From contig NZ_CANNBW010000020.1 in assembly GCF_947502995.1 (NCBI RefSeq), positions 37,271 through 101,270 of the forward strand: 64,000 nt of DNA, read 5' to 3'. Below the pieces are notes generated by a model. The model ran no database searches. It had not been told where the DNA came from and saw only the letters and a program-made list of their open reading frames with translations. Below are positions 43,134 through 54,200 of the stretch, piece by piece. The position numbers and the translations under genes are program-made. The DNA is from an uncultured Tenacibaculum sp. (GTDB taxonomy: Bacteria > Bacteroidota > Bacteroidia > Flavobacteriales > Flavobacteriaceae). Positions within the stretch are counted from its first letter, which is position 1. Every line of letters starts with the position of its first letter.

Positions 43134-45668
43134 TTACTTTTCAATAATAAATTTCTTACTAGTTTTTGCAAACTTATTTTCTACTCTTAAAATGTAAACT
43201 CCAGCGTTTAACTCATTTGTTTCAATTGCTTTTGCTTCATTTACATTTCCTTTTTTAACAACTTGCCCTAACATATTTACTACAGCATAAGAAGCGTCTT
43301 TTAAACTTCTATCTGGCCCTAATATTTGCAATGTACTTCCTCTCTTTAATGGATTTGGAGCCAATTGAATTGCTGTAAATAAATCTTCATCTTCATCTCC
43401 TAAAACATCTATTCTAGTTCCGAAAGATTCAGCAACTATTACATTTGCATTTTCACAAGATCCTTCATAAATTCTAACATTAGAGAATGTAGAATTATTT
43501 CCAGAACCTCCATCATTATCATTAATAAACACTAAACGATCCATATTTCCTGTGTAAGAACTTCCAACAGGTATTGTATACGTTACAGTTCCACTTGTGT
43601 AATTATCATAGTTAGTTACACCATAATTTTGAGTACCATGTACTTTAAAATAACGAGAAGATGTTAATGTATTATCATCCTCAAAACCAATTCCGTGAAT
43701 TTCTCCTTGAGATGTACTAGAAAATTGGAATTCAATTACTGTATTTGCGGTAACTGTATAGTTCATTGGTAAATACTTCCAAGTATTATTTGTTAATGTT
43801 AAAGAAGCTCCAGAATTACCTACTGAAGAATTACCATCTGCATCTTGATTAGAGAATGAAGTAATTGAGAAATCATTGAAATTTAAAGCAGCACAAGCTG
43901 GAGGATTTGGATCTCCACCACCACTAGTTAATGATAAATCATCGATTGCAATATCACTAGACCAACTAGAACCTGTTGTTCCAACAAAACGTAATCTTAC
44001 TTCACTCTGTCCTAAATAACTACTTAAGTTTACAGAAACACTATTCCATTGGTTTCCTTTATTTCCAGAATCATTCCATAAGCTAGACCAAGTTGCTCCA
44101 TCTGTAGAAGCTTCTAAACGTAAAGAACCTACACTTGTACCATACATATGATTACTAAAAGAAAAAGTAGCAGAAGACAAACTAGAAAGATTAAAACATG
44201 GACTCTCTAAAATTGCTGTTGCGTTAGAACCTATTTGACCAGTACTTCCGTTTGTAGAAGCTTCTAAGAACAAGTAAAAACTTCCATCAGCACCAGCACT
44301 TGGTCCTGTTCCAGAAGAAGGTGTACCAGAAGCATCTCTTACCCAATTTCCATCATCTCCACTAGCTTGAGTCCAACCTACATTAGATTCAAAACTTTCT
44401 CCGTATGGAAAAGAACTTACTGAAGAAGAGCACTGTGTTGGATTTGGTGGATTTCCTCCTCCACCATTTCCATCTACACCATCATTTGGCATATCATTTC
44501 CTATAGAAGAAATTAAATCGTCACTTCTACCAAATGAACCATTAGGACATTCACCAGTATTGTGAATAGCTAAAACTAAATGAGAATTATAATCAATTAC
44601 TGGAGAACCAGAACTTCCACCTTCCGTATCTGCAAAGTAGTTAATTGTTTTTTGAGGTACACGAGGAGTTGCACAGTTTCCTACACAATTTACAGTAGAA
44701 AAACCACTATCTGTATTCACAGAAATTTCCTTTCTTCTTCCTCCTGGGTGTTGAGGAATATAAATTCTATCACCAGCTGAAGGCAAAACAGAACTTAAAC
44801 TTAAAAAACCATAAGTCGCTGTTGGATTTGTTGGTAATTTAACTAACGTATAATCTAAACCAGAACTTGTTTTAATGAAAGTTGAAGAAGAGGCTACAAC
44901 ATCTGAACTCGCAGCACTAGTACCAGAACAATTATTATTTTGAAAATTAAAAACAAAATCTGTGTTTTGAGCTGCAGAAGACGAACCGATACAGTGGTTA
45001 TTAGTCATTAAGTGTCCTTCACTACCTAACAGCCATCCAGTACAACTACTACTACCATTAATAATTAAACGACAAACAGCTTTTGCTTTTTCAAACATTT
45101 CTGTTCCTTGATAACAAGCTATTTGCTCTTTATTATCACTAGAACATATTGCTCTACTTTGTAATGATTTATTATCATCAAATATCTTAGCTAATTTTTC
45201 ATTACTAAATCCATAAGCTACTCTAGAGATTTCAAATCCTTTATGATTATCTATTTTACCATAAGAATATAATTTTACCTCTACTTTATCATCAAATAAT
45301 ACTTTAGACCAAAAATCACTAATCATAGTCATATCACTATCAACAATTTTTCCTTTACCTCCATAGATAATTTTTTCACCAGTAGTCATACCTGTGATTT
45401 CTACATAATCACCTGGAGCTAAGTCAAAATCTTTGAAATATAATTTCACATAAGAAGAATTTTCAGAGTGAAATTCTTTTTTAAACACCATATCTGGTTT
45501 CCCATTAATGTTCTTAAATTTTAATTCTTTTAGTTCTTGATAACTTCTTGTCATCTTAACATTAGAATCAAATTCATCTCCAATTTTAAATGCTTTTTGC
45601 GCTTTTATACTATATGCACATAGAAAAGTAGTGGCAAAAAAAGCCACTTTGAAAAAGAGTTTTTTCAT
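43134..45668 (-). CDS. Secreted trypsin-like serine protease with T9SS tail
   Basis: The 844-aa exported protein has a signal peptide (to about residue 23), an N-terminal region (25-180) and a trypsin-like domain (about 185-400) with catalytic His in TNNHC, Asp in SGLDYTLVKL and Ser in EGGSSGSPV, as in lysyl-endopeptidase relatives. A MAM-type domain (about 415-590) and another beta-sandwich module (about 600-740) follow. The T9SS type A sorting domain is C-terminal (about 770-844, APNPLKRG to AGVYILRVENKF). Cys pairs in the catalytic domain suggest disulfides. A single gene. Confidence 0.9.
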   Translation of the reverse strand: MKKLFFKVAFFATTFLCAYSIKAQKAFKIGDEFDSNVKMTRSYQELKELKFKNINGKPDMVFKKEFHSENSSYVKLYFKDFDLAPGDYVEITGMTTGEKIIYGGKGKIVDSDMTMISDFWSKVLFDDKVEVKLYSYGKIDNHKGFEISRVAYGFSNEKLAKIFDDNKSLQSRAICSSDNKEQIACYQGTEMFEKAKAVCRLIINGSSSCTGWLLGSEGHLMTNNHCIGSSSAAQNTDFVFNFQNNNCSGTSAASSDVVASSSTFIKTSSGLDYTLVKLPTNPTATYGFLSLSSVLPSAGDRIYIPQHPGGRRKEISVNTDSGFSTVNCVGNCATPRVPQKTINYFADTEGGSSGSPVIDYNSHLVLAIHNTGECPNGSFGRSDDLISSIGNDMPNDGVDGNGGGGNPPNPTQCSSSVSSFPYGESFESNVGWTQASGDDGNWVRDASGTPSSGTGPSAGADGSFYLFLEASTNGSTGQIGSNATAILESPCFNLSSLSSATFSFSNHMYGTSVGSLRLEASTDGATWSSLWNDSGNKGNQWNSVSVNLSSYLGQSEVRLRFVGTTGSSWSSDIAIDDLSLTSGGGDPNPPACAALNFNDFSITSFSNQDADGNSSVGNSGASLTLTNNTWKYLPMNYTVTANTVIEFQFSSTSQGEIHGIGFEDDNTLTSSRYFKVHGTQNYGVTNYDNYTSGTVTYTIPVGSSYTGNMDRLVFINDNDGGSGNNSTFSNVRIYEGSCENANVIVAESFGTRIDVLGDEDEDLFTAIQLAPNPLKRGSTLQILGPDRSLKDASYAVVNMLGQVVKKGNVNEAKAIETNELNAGVYILRVENKFAKTSKKFIIEK

Positions 45669-46055
45669 TTTTGAAGGGTTTATAGTTGGTTAATTACTTA
45701 TCAACAAATCTATAAATTATTCATAAAAAATACAATTTTTTATCACAAAACAAACAAAAATCATGATTATTTTTAACTTTTTAACTCAAACGTTAAACAA
45801 AATTCATTTTCATGTTTTAAACTAAAAACAAACTTATTTTAAAAAAAATCATCAACATTTGTTAATTTTTAATAATTAAACTAAATCATTGATAAACTCT
45901 AGTAAAACCTGATTTTTTGAACTTAAAAAAAGTTCAAACTTTAACAATTTTTATTTCTTTTTTTGTTTTTTTTTATTCTGAAACTGTAATGTCCTTTTTT
46001 TTAACACGTCTTAATCATTGTAAATAAATTCCCCGAGCGGATAAATTAATACAAA
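45669..46055. other. Intergenic AT-rich stretch
   Basis: This 387-base gap between divergent genes holds no open frame I would call. A small hairpin GAACT/AGTTC with a TTAAAAAAA-type loop lies near 45918-45934. T and A tracts are dense around 45950-45990. Promoters for both flanking genes probably lie here, but no clear TAnnTTTG pair was found. Confidence 0.4.
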
Positions 46056-46769
46056 ATGAAAAAACTATTTATTACTTTACTATTCAGCGCATTAACTTAC
46101 AATGCTCAGTCTCAATCTAACGAAGTCTTTGACGCACTATTAAAAACTTATGTAACTTCTGATGGAATGTTAGATTACAAAGGTTTACGAAAAAACAAAG
46201 CCGTTTTAGACATCTATTTAAATCAACTTGAATCTACAATACCTACAAAAAAATGGTCTTCTAAAAAAGCCAAAGCTTTTTGGATGAATGCCTATAATGC
46301 TTACACTATCAAATTAATTATAGATAGTTATCCTTTAAAAAAATTAACTGACATAAAAATAAAAGGAAGAAATGCGTGGAAATTACCATTTGCTAAAGTT
46401 GGAAAACAAACCTATTCTTTAGACTATATTGAACATAAAATTTTAAGAAGATGGCATGATGATGCAAGAATCCATGTAGGTGTAAATGCAGGATCTGTGT
46501 CTGGACCTAAGTTCCCAAATTATGCTTTTACTGCAAAAAATATAGATGAAAAGTTAGAAAGTTTAATGACTGACTTTATAAATGATTCTTCGAAAAACAA
46601 AATCACTTTAACAGAAATTAAAGTTTCAAAAATATTTGAGTGGTATCAAGAAGATTTTACATCGAACACTACGTTAGTAGACTATATAAACAAATACTCT
46701 AAAACTAAAGTAAATGATAACGCTAAGGTTTCTTACTTAGAATACGATTGGAGTTTAAATGACAAATAA
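46056..46769 (+). CDS. DUF547 domain-containing secreted protein (copy 1)
   Basis: The 237-aa protein has a signal peptide (to about residue 19) and a DUF547 domain: KAFWMNAYNAYTIKLI (about 69-84), AWKLPFAKVGKQTYSLDYIEHKILR, then RIHVGVNAGSVSGPKFPNYAF. Family members usually carry NCAS.SCP here with two Cys; both are absent. The function of DUF547 is unknown. A close paralogue follows 193 bases downstream with an intervening terminator. Confidence 0.85.
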   Translation: MKKLFITLLFSALTYNAQSQSNEVFDALLKTYVTSDGMLDYKGLRKNKAVLDIYLNQLESTIPTKKWSSKKAKAFWMNAYNAYTIKLIIDSYPLKKLTDIKIKGRNAWKLPFAKVGKQTYSLDYIEHKILRRWHDDARIHVGVNAGSVSGPKFPNYAFTAKNIDEKLESLMTDFINDSSKNKITLTEIKVSKIFEWYQEDFTSNTTLVDYINKYSKTKVNDNAKVSYLEYDWSLNDK

Positions 46770-46820
46770 GAACACCTAAAGTGTCCCTTCTTAATAAATA
46801 ATACCCTAAGAATAATTCCC

Positions 46821-46857
46821 AAAAACGAGTAGTGTTAAACTACTCGTTTTGTTTTTA
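46821..46857 (+). terminator. Terminator between the two DUF547 genes
   Basis: AAAACGAGTAG pairs with CTACTCGTTTT around TGTTAAA and leads into GTTTTT. Confidence 0.88.
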
Positions 46858-46961
46858 CAAAAAAACTGAATTTACAATTAAAATTTTAGTAATCAACACA
46901 ATACTCTTATTAATAAATAAGTATATTAGAACAGCAGATTGACTAACTCAAATTCTTAATT

Positions 46962-47747
46962 ATGAAAAAAATCATTTTCATTGCATCAGTAATACTAATT
47001 ACAAATACCTTATTTAGTCAGACAGAAAATTATGATACTATCCTGCAAAATAATGTAGATAATCAAGGAATGATAAACTATAAATCAATCCAAGAAAACC
47101 CAGATGATTTAAATACTTATTTAGAATATTTATCAAATACAATACCTACAGAAAGTTGGAGTGAAAACAAAAAAAAAGCATTTTGGATAAATGCATATAA
47201 TGCTTATACCATTAAAATAATAATAGATAATTATCCTCCTAAGAAAAAAGTTGATATTGAAAAAAAACAAAACTCTAATAATGCAGTTAGTTTTGTTATT
47301 ACAAATACAATAAGTAATAGTATAACTTTTATAAAAAAAGACGGAAAAGATGCTTGGAATTACCGTTTCGCAAAAATTGGTGGTAAATTATATACGTTAA
47401 ATGAGATTGAGCATGGAATAATTAGAAAACAATTTAATGATGGACGCATACATGTTGGATTAAACGCAGCTAGTTATTCAGGACCAAAATTCGTTAACTA
47501 TGCTTTTACAGAAAATAACATCGATCAAAATTTAGAACAACTCACTAGACAATTTATTAATGATTCTACAAAAAATAAAATTTCAAATACTGATATAGAA
47601 ATATCTAAAGTTTTTGAATGGTATCCAGAAGATTTCAATATGGGAAATATCATCACTTTTATTAACAAATACTCAAACGTGAAAGTACTATCAAATGCCG
47701 AAATAAAATACATGAATTACAATTGGAAACTTAATGACCAAAAGTGA
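46962..47747 (+). CDS. DUF547 domain-containing secreted protein (copy 2)
   Basis: This 261-aa paralogue of the preceding gene has a signal peptide (to about residue 20), KAFWINAYNAYTIKII, and RIHVGLNAASYSGPKFVNYAF with the same loss of the family Cys pair. An extra 27-30 residue insert (about 103-130, Asn/Ser/Thr-rich) separates the two halves, absent from copy 1. Duplication is old, as the copies differ widely at the DNA level. Function unknown. Confidence 0.85.
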   Translation: MKKIIFIASVILITNTLFSQTENYDTILQNNVDNQGMINYKSIQENPDDLNTYLEYLSNTIPTESWSENKKKAFWINAYNAYTIKIIIDNYPPKKKVDIEKKQNSNNAVSFVITNTISNSITFIKKDGKDAWNYRFAKIGGKLYTLNEIEHGIIRKQFNDGRIHVGLNAASYSGPKFVNYAFTENNIDQNLEQLTRQFINDSTKNKISNTDIEISKVFEWYPEDFNMGNIITFINKYSNVKVLSNAEIKYMNYNWKLNDQK

Positions 47748-47800
47748 TTTTTTTCACTTTTTTAATAATGAAATAAAATATCTTACTTTATTTATCAACA

Positions 47801-47814
47801 CGAAATCGATTTCG
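47801..47814 (+). promoter_or_regulatory. Perfect 14-bp palindrome, candidate LacI-type operator
   Basis: CGAAATCGATTTCG, 120 bases before the start of the alpha-amylase gene, has the central CG and size of LacI-family operators, which often control starch and maltose genes in flavobacteria. The cognate regulator is not in the window. Confidence 0.5.
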
Positions 47815-47860
47815 ATTCTAATCACTGAATAAAAGGCAATAAATAATAGCTAAATTGTCG

Positions 47861-47894
47861 AAAATGTAATTAATACTGCAGATAATTACATTTT
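47861..47894 (+). promoter_or_regulatory. 12-bp inverted repeat in the amylase leader
   Basis: AAAATGTAATTA and TAATTACATTTT are exact complements with a 10-base loop, 40 bases before the amylase ATG and followed by T's. It could be an attenuator, regulator site or leader hairpin. Confidence 0.45.
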
Positions 47895-47933
47895 TATCAA
47901 CCTTCAATTTATTACAAACAAACCCTATTATTC

Positions 47934-50900
47934 ATGAAAAAAACTTACCGAAAATTAAGTTTTGTGGCTTTGTTGATTGCCACATTGACTTTTAGTAATG
48001 TTTACTCTCAAGTTGATTTTAGAGAAGAAACAATTTATTTTCTACTTACCAGTAGATTTAATGATGGAGACCCCAACAATAATGCTCCCACAGAATGGTC
48101 TTCATACAACCCTGACCCAGACATCAATTCAAGTATTACAGATCCAAACGATGTAACTTGGCGCGGTGATTTTAAAGGTCTAATTGAAAAGTTAGATTAC
48201 ATTAAAGATTTAGGTTTCACAGCAATTTGGGTTACTCCAATTGTACATAACCGAAGTCCGTTAGATTATCATGGTTATCATGCTTGGGATTTCACCAAAG
48301 TAGATCCAAGATTAGAATCTCCTGGTGCAACATTTCAAGATTTGATTAATGAAATTCATGCAAGAGACATGAAAATCGTTCTTGATGTAGTTACCAATCA
48401 TGCCGGACGATTTGGGATTAAAGATGTTGCCGAAATTAAATATAACACAGACCCCGCAAAACCTTGGGCTGCAGACGACAATCCGAATTGGGAATATGAT
48501 GGAATTACACCAAATCCAGACGACGGATTAATTTGGAGTAGAGCAAATCTTGCCAAAATGCCAGCTCCATATAATCAAAACTTAGCAGCTTATAATTTCC
48601 CAGGAAAAGAAAGTTATGTTGATACTAGTGATCCTGATTGGTATCATCATTCTGGCAATGGTTTTGCGCAAGGATTCGACGATGTCGAAAACTTACAAAA
48701 CAGAGCACTTGCAGGAGACACTCCAGATTTAAACACTGGAAGTCAAAAAGTAAGAGACTACTTAGTAAATGCCTACAGAAAGTATATTGAAATGGGAGTT
48801 GATGCTTTCCGATGGGATACGTTAAAACATATGAGTAAAGAAGATGTTTTATATTTCTTTGATGCTTTTAAAACTATAAATCCTGATTTATTCATTTTTG
48901 GTGAAGTGGCTCAAAAAAGACATGAGTTGCATCCAGTGGAAGAAACAAATCCGCACTATTATACTTGGCGTGGTGCTGTTAATAATTCTGCTCCATTAGA
49001 TTTAGCCGTAATCGATTTTTACGGGGAAGCTACTTTTCACGGAACTTTTGAAGAAGGTCAATCGTTTCCTACAGTAAAAGCTGCAGCTAGATATGATAAT
49101 TTATATAGTGATCCGTCAACATTAGTTACATGGTTAGATAACCATGATTTTGGGCCAAATAATGACTGGAACAGACGTTATGGTGGTACAGATGAGAACT
49201 TAGCGGCTTGTATGAACTTTATGTTTACTTGGCGCGGAATTCCGACAGTATATTACGGAACTGAAATGCGTTTTAAAGCTGGAGAATTTGCTGATATTCA
49301 TAATGCAGCTGGTATTCAAGAATCTATTGATAAAACAGGTAGAGCCTATTATGGTGATGTAATGGATCAAGCTCCAAATCATCAAATCTACCAGCAAATT
49401 AAAAAGTTAAATGCAATGCGTCGTGCTATTCCTGCTTTACAAAAAGGAAATTGGGAATGGAAAGAAGCTCCTGGAAATGCAGTTTCGTACAAAAGAGTTC
49501 ATGGAAACAGTGAAGTTGTTGTAGGTTTAGCTAAAGACGGTGGTGCATCATTTTCAATTTCTGGTGTTCGCGACGGAGTTTACAGAGATGCAGTAACTGG
49601 TAGAGAAGCTTTTGCTTCTGGTGGAAGAATCAATTTTTCTGTAACTTCTGGTTCTGCGGGTATTTATGTGTTAAACGGACCTGGTTTAATCGGACCTTGT
49701 GGTGGTGGATATTTTGAAAATTGTGTAAACGGACCAAGTAAACCAATTGTAAATATTAATCCAAGTAACACAAGATCTGAAGATCCAATACAAGTTTCTA
49801 TGGAAGCTTTTGGTGGAAGTGGAAACTTAGAAATCTTCTTCACTACCGATAATTCAAATCCTAGTAGATCTAGTACTAGATATTCGGGTTCATTTACCAT
49901 TAATAACTCTACAACAATTAAAGCTATTGCTTATGATAGTAGCGGAATTGCTTCTGATGTAATTACAAAATCTTTTGTTATTGGTCCGATTGAAGGATTA
50001 CATGTATACTTTAAAAAACCAAACTCATGGTCTCAAGTAAATGTACATTATTGGAATGAATCTCCTGATGTTTTACCACCAAGTAATTGGCCTGGTCCGC
50101 AAATGAGTAGAATTGGAAATACAGATTGGTACGAATATATTTTCGATGGTGTTAGTAGTACAAATCTATTATTCAATGATAATGGAAACACTAAAACTGA
50201 TGATTTATCTAGAGATAGAGATGGTTGGTTTGATAATGGAGCTTGGCATGATACTGATCCTAGAGATTCAAATCCAGATAACCCTGACAATCCAGACAAC
50301 CCTGATACATCAGATTCAATGACTGTGTATTACAAAGGAAACTTATCAAATCCTACTGTATATTTTTGGAATACAAGTCCGGGATCACAAACTACTTCAT
50401 GGCCTGGAGAAAATATGACTGATATTGGTAACGGATGGTATTCGTATACCTTAAATGGTGTGGGATGTACAAATCTTATTTTTAGTCAGAATGGAGCAAA
50501 TAAAACATCAGATTTACAACGTTGTGGAGATGGATGGTATTTCAATGGAACTTGGTATGATCAAAATCCAGAAAATCAACAAGGAGGAAGTAATGATTTA
50601 AAAATATATTTTAAATCTGATAATTTTAGTAATCCAGAAATTTACTTCTGGTCTGTTTCACCTTCAAACCTAACTACTAGTTGGCCAGGTGAAACTATGC
50701 AATTAGAAGCTAATGGTTGGTATAGCTATACTTTATCTAATACAGACTGCGCAAATATTATTTTCAGTAACAATGGAAGTTCTCAAACAGCTGATTTATC
50801 AAGATGTACTGATGGTTGGTATTATAATGGAACTTGGTATGATCAAAATCCGAATACTGCTTCAAGAAGCATTACAACTAGTAACACTGGCTTAATTTCA

Positions 50901-51158
50901 GATACCATGTTAATTTACCCAAATGCTTTAAATGAAAAGTCTGTGGTAGAAATAACAAATTCGACAAATAATTCGCTTGTAAAAATTGAATTCATCAATA
51001 TTTATGGAGCATCTCAAACTATTGTTAATTCTAAAATAGATTCTGGAATTCACAAATTTAAATTAGATGAAATTCAAAGTCGTTTGGCTAGCGGAATTTA
51101 TTTCTGTAGAGTTACTTTGAATGGAAAATCTATGATTAAAAAAGTTATTAAGAAATAA
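47934..51158 (+). CDS. T9SS-secreted alpha-amylase family protein (GH13), multimodular
   Basis: The 1074-aa exported enzyme has a signal peptide (to about residue 26) and a GH13 barrel (about 30-520) with DVVTNHAG, nucleophile Asp in AFRWDTLKHM (near 292), acid/base Glu in FIFGEVAQ (near 323) and WLDNHDFG (near 403). A chitobiase-like module (about 605-680) precedes three CBM26-like starch-binding modules (about 685-785, 795-885, 890-980) joined partly by NPDNPDNPDNPD-type linkers. The T9SS sorting domain occupies about 990-1074. It presumably cleaves starch-like glucans at the surface. A second such gene follows. Confidence 0.92.
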   Translation: MKKTYRKLSFVALLIATLTFSNVYSQVDFREETIYFLLTSRFNDGDPNNNAPTEWSSYNPDPDINSSITDPNDVTWRGDFKGLIEKLDYIKDLGFTAIWVTPIVHNRSPLDYHGYHAWDFTKVDPRLESPGATFQDLINEIHARDMKIVLDVVTNHAGRFGIKDVAEIKYNTDPAKPWAADDNPNWEYDGITPNPDDGLIWSRANLAKMPAPYNQNLAAYNFPGKESYVDTSDPDWYHHSGNGFAQGFDDVENLQNRALAGDTPDLNTGSQKVRDYLVNAYRKYIEMGVDAFRWDTLKHMSKEDVLYFFDAFKTINPDLFIFGEVAQKRHELHPVEETNPHYYTWRGAVNNSAPLDLAVIDFYGEATFHGTFEEGQSFPTVKAAARYDNLYSDPSTLVTWLDNHDFGPNNDWNRRYGGTDENLAACMNFMFTWRGIPTVYYGTEMRFKAGEFADIHNAAGIQESIDKTGRAYYGDVMDQAPNHQIYQQIKKLNAMRRAIPALQKGNWEWKEAPGNAVSYKRVHGNSEVVVGLAKDGGASFSISGVRDGVYRDAVTGREAFASGGRINFSVTSGSAGIYVLNGPGLIGPCGGGYFENCVNGPSKPIVNINPSNTRSEDPIQVSMEAFGGSGNLEIFFTTDNSNPSRSSTRYSGSFTINNSTTIKAIAYDSSGIASDVITKSFVIGPIEGLHVYFKKPNSWSQVNVHYWNESPDVLPPSNWPGPQMSRIGNTDWYEYIFDGVSSTNLLFNDNGNTKTDDLSRDRDGWFDNGAWHDTDPRDSNPDNPDNPDNPDTSDSMTVYYKGNLSNPTVYFWNTSPGSQTTSWPGENMTDIGNGWYSYTLNGVGCTNLIFSQNGANKTSDLQRCGDGWYFNGTWYDQNPENQQGGSNDLKIYFKSDNFSNPEIYFWSVSPSNLTTSWPGETMQLEANGWYSYTLSNTDCANIIFSNNGSSQTADLSRCTDGWYYNGTWYDQNPNTASRSITTSNTGLISDTMLIYPNALNEKSVVEITNSTNNSLVKIEFINIYGASQTIVNSKIDSGIHKFKLDEIQSRLASGIYFCRVTLNGKSMIKKVIKK

Positions 51159-51166
51159 CAACCTAT

Positions 51167-51206
51167 AAGCCACCTTATGTAAAATCGGGTGGCTTCCTAT
51201 TTAACC
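51167..51206 (+). terminator. Hairpin between the two amylase genes
   Basis: AAGCCACC (51167-51174) pairs with GGTGGCTT (51188-51195), a GC-rich stem for this genome, with a weakly T-rich tail. It may partly terminate between co-transcribed genes. Confidence 0.55.
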
Positions 51207-51229
51207 TTTTATTTAAAAAATTAAAACTA

Positions 51230-54200
51230 ATGAGAACACTTTTAATAAGTTTTTTCTTGCTATTCAGTCTTTTTGTAGTGGGACAAAACGAAAATCGAGA
51301 TAAACCCTTTAGCTGGGATAACTCTACTGTATACTTTGTAATCCAAGATCGTTTTGAAAACGGAAAAACAAGTAATGATCAATCTTATGGAAGAGGAAAA
51401 GATGGAAATGGAAATGATTATGGATTTGATGAAGTTGGTAATTTCTATGGAGGAGATTTCGTTGGATTAACTCAAAAAATCAACGAAGGGTATTTTGATG
51501 ACTTAGGAGTTAATGCCATTTGGTTTTCTGCTCCGTATGAACAAATCCATGGATGGGTTTCTGGTGGACAAAATGGAGAATTTAGACATTATGCATATCA
51601 TGGTTACTATGGATTAGACTGGACTGAAATGGACGCTAATTTTGGTACAGAAGATGAATTTAGAGCTTTTGTAGATGCAGCACATAATCGTGGCATTCGT
51701 TTGGTTATGGATGTGGTAATGAACCATGTTGGTTACAATACATTACACGATATGCAAGAGTTTAATTTTGGTTGTGCAAATGATAGTTGGAAAGGTTGGA
51801 GACCTTCAAACGGTCAAAATTGGGCAAGTATTCACGATTTATTTATCAATTATTCCAACGGTTGTAATAACTGGGGGAATTGGTGGTCTGGTGATTGGAT
51901 GCGTGCAGGATTACCTGGATATCCTTCTCCAGGAGGAAGTGAGCTTACGCAAACTTTAGCTGGTTTACCCGATATCCTTACTGAGTCTAACTCTGAAGTT
52001 GGATTACCACCTATTCTACTTAGAAAATGGTCTTCAAGCAAATTAGCTCAAGAACAATCAGAATTAAATGACTTTTTTAACAGAACAGGATATCGTAGAA
52101 CGGTACGAAATCACTTCGTAAAATGGTTAACTGACTGGGTTAGAGAATACGGAATTGACGGATTTAGAGTTGATACTGAAAAACATGTAGAAGGAGAATC
52201 GTGGAGAATTTTAAAAGAACAAGCCGTAATTGCTTTACAAGATTGGAAAAATAATAATCCGACTAAGAAAATAGATGATTTACCATTCTGGATGGTTGGA
52301 GAAAATTTTGGTTACGGATTTGGAAGATCTCAATATCATATTGATAATGGTTTTGATGGTTTAATCAACTTTGATTTTCAAGGAAGAGCTGGAAACATAA
52401 ACGATTTAGAAAATATTTATTCTAGTTATGCAAACTCGATCAATTCAGCTTCAGATTGGAATGCTTTAAGTTATATTTCTTCTCACGATACTTCTTTATT
52501 TGACAGAGGAAACTTAATTAATGGAGGAACTAGTTTACTATTAGCTCCTGGATCTGTACAAATTTTTTATGGAGACGAAACAGGAAGACCAGAAGGCCCA
52601 AGAGGTGGTGATCCACACCAAGGAACTCGATCTTATATGAACTGGAATAACATAAACACCAATGTTCAAAACCACTGGCAAAGATTAGGACAATTTAGAA
52701 GAAATCACCTAGCTGTTGGTGGAGGAACTCACCAGAGATTATCTAGTAGTCCGTATACATTTTCAAGAACACTAAATGATGATAGAGTTGTAGTTGTTGT
52801 AGGTGCATCTGGTAATACTTCAGTGAATGTATCTTCTCTATTTCCTAACGGAACCGAATTACGTGATTTTTATACAGAAGCTGTAGCAATAGTATCAAAC
52901 GGATCTGTTACTTTCAATGCTCATAGTAATGGAATCATCTTAATAGAAGAAACAAATCCTACAAATCGTCCTTCATTAGTAGTTACACCTGAAAGTAGTT
53001 ATGATCCAGATGCTATCACGATGACTGCTTCAGCAACGGATAAAGAAGATCCAAATCCGACGATATATTACACTACTGACTTAAACTTAAGTACAGATAA
53101 TTTAAACAATTGGACAGTTTATACTGGCGATGTAACTTTTACTGAAACTGTAGATGTACAAATCGTAGCTCAGAATGCAAACGGAGAATTATCTTCTGTA
53201 GTAACTAGAAAATATTCTATTGGTGAAATTGATGGATTTACACTGTATGCTTTTTCTGATTGTGGTGAAGTTCCTAAAGTTTATTATTGGTTAGAAGAAC
53301 CAAACGTATTACCAAATATAGCTTGGCCTGGTGTAGAAATGATTCCTTTAGGCGAAGGTTGTGAAGGCTGGTACAAATATGAATTACCAGGAATTTTGAG
53401 TACAAATTACATTATCAATCAATGTGGTGGACAAACAGAAGATTTATTCTTAGATAGTCAAATGCCTGTTCCATGTACAACAGGAAATCAAGCTCCGAGT
53501 TTATCTGTAAGTCCAGTTGGTGGTGAATACACTATAGGAGAAACAGTTGAAGTTAGTTTAACTGCTACAGATAGTAGTGATCCGAATCCTGTAATTAGAT
53601 ATACTGTAGATGATTCTACACCAACAAGTTCTTCACCAATTTATAATGGGCCGATAAGTATCACAACAAACACGACTGTAAAAGCAGTTGCTTTTGATGC
53701 AGAAGGTTTAGCTTCAAATATTATTTCAGAAACTTACACTTTTACTGAACAATCGAGTGGTATGACAGTGTATTATAAAGGAAATCTTACAAATCCAAGT
53801 ATTTATTTCTGGAATACGAATCCTGCTTCTTTAACTACATCTTGGCCAGGAGAAAACATGACTGATATTGGTAATGGTTGGTTTTCTTACACTTTTGATG
53901 GAGTTGATTGTACCAACTTAATTTTCAGCAATAATGGAGCAAATCAAACAGCAGATTTACAACGTTGTGGAGATGGTTGGTATTTCAATGGAACTTGGTA
54001 TGATGAACAACCAAATAGCAATGATTTAAAAATATATTTTAAATCGGATTCTTTTAGTGATCCTGAAATTTACTTCTGGAATACATCTCCATCGAACTTG
54101 ACTACATCTTGGCCTGGAGAAACTATGCAGCAAGAAGCTAACGGTTGGTATAGTTATACTTTTACAGATACGAATTGTGCAAATGTAATTTTTAGTAATA

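Noticed and set aside
45918..45934. Hairpin GAACT/AGTTC as a terminator
   Set aside because: Short AT-rich stem with no gene ending nearby; left as part of an unexplained intergenic stretch.
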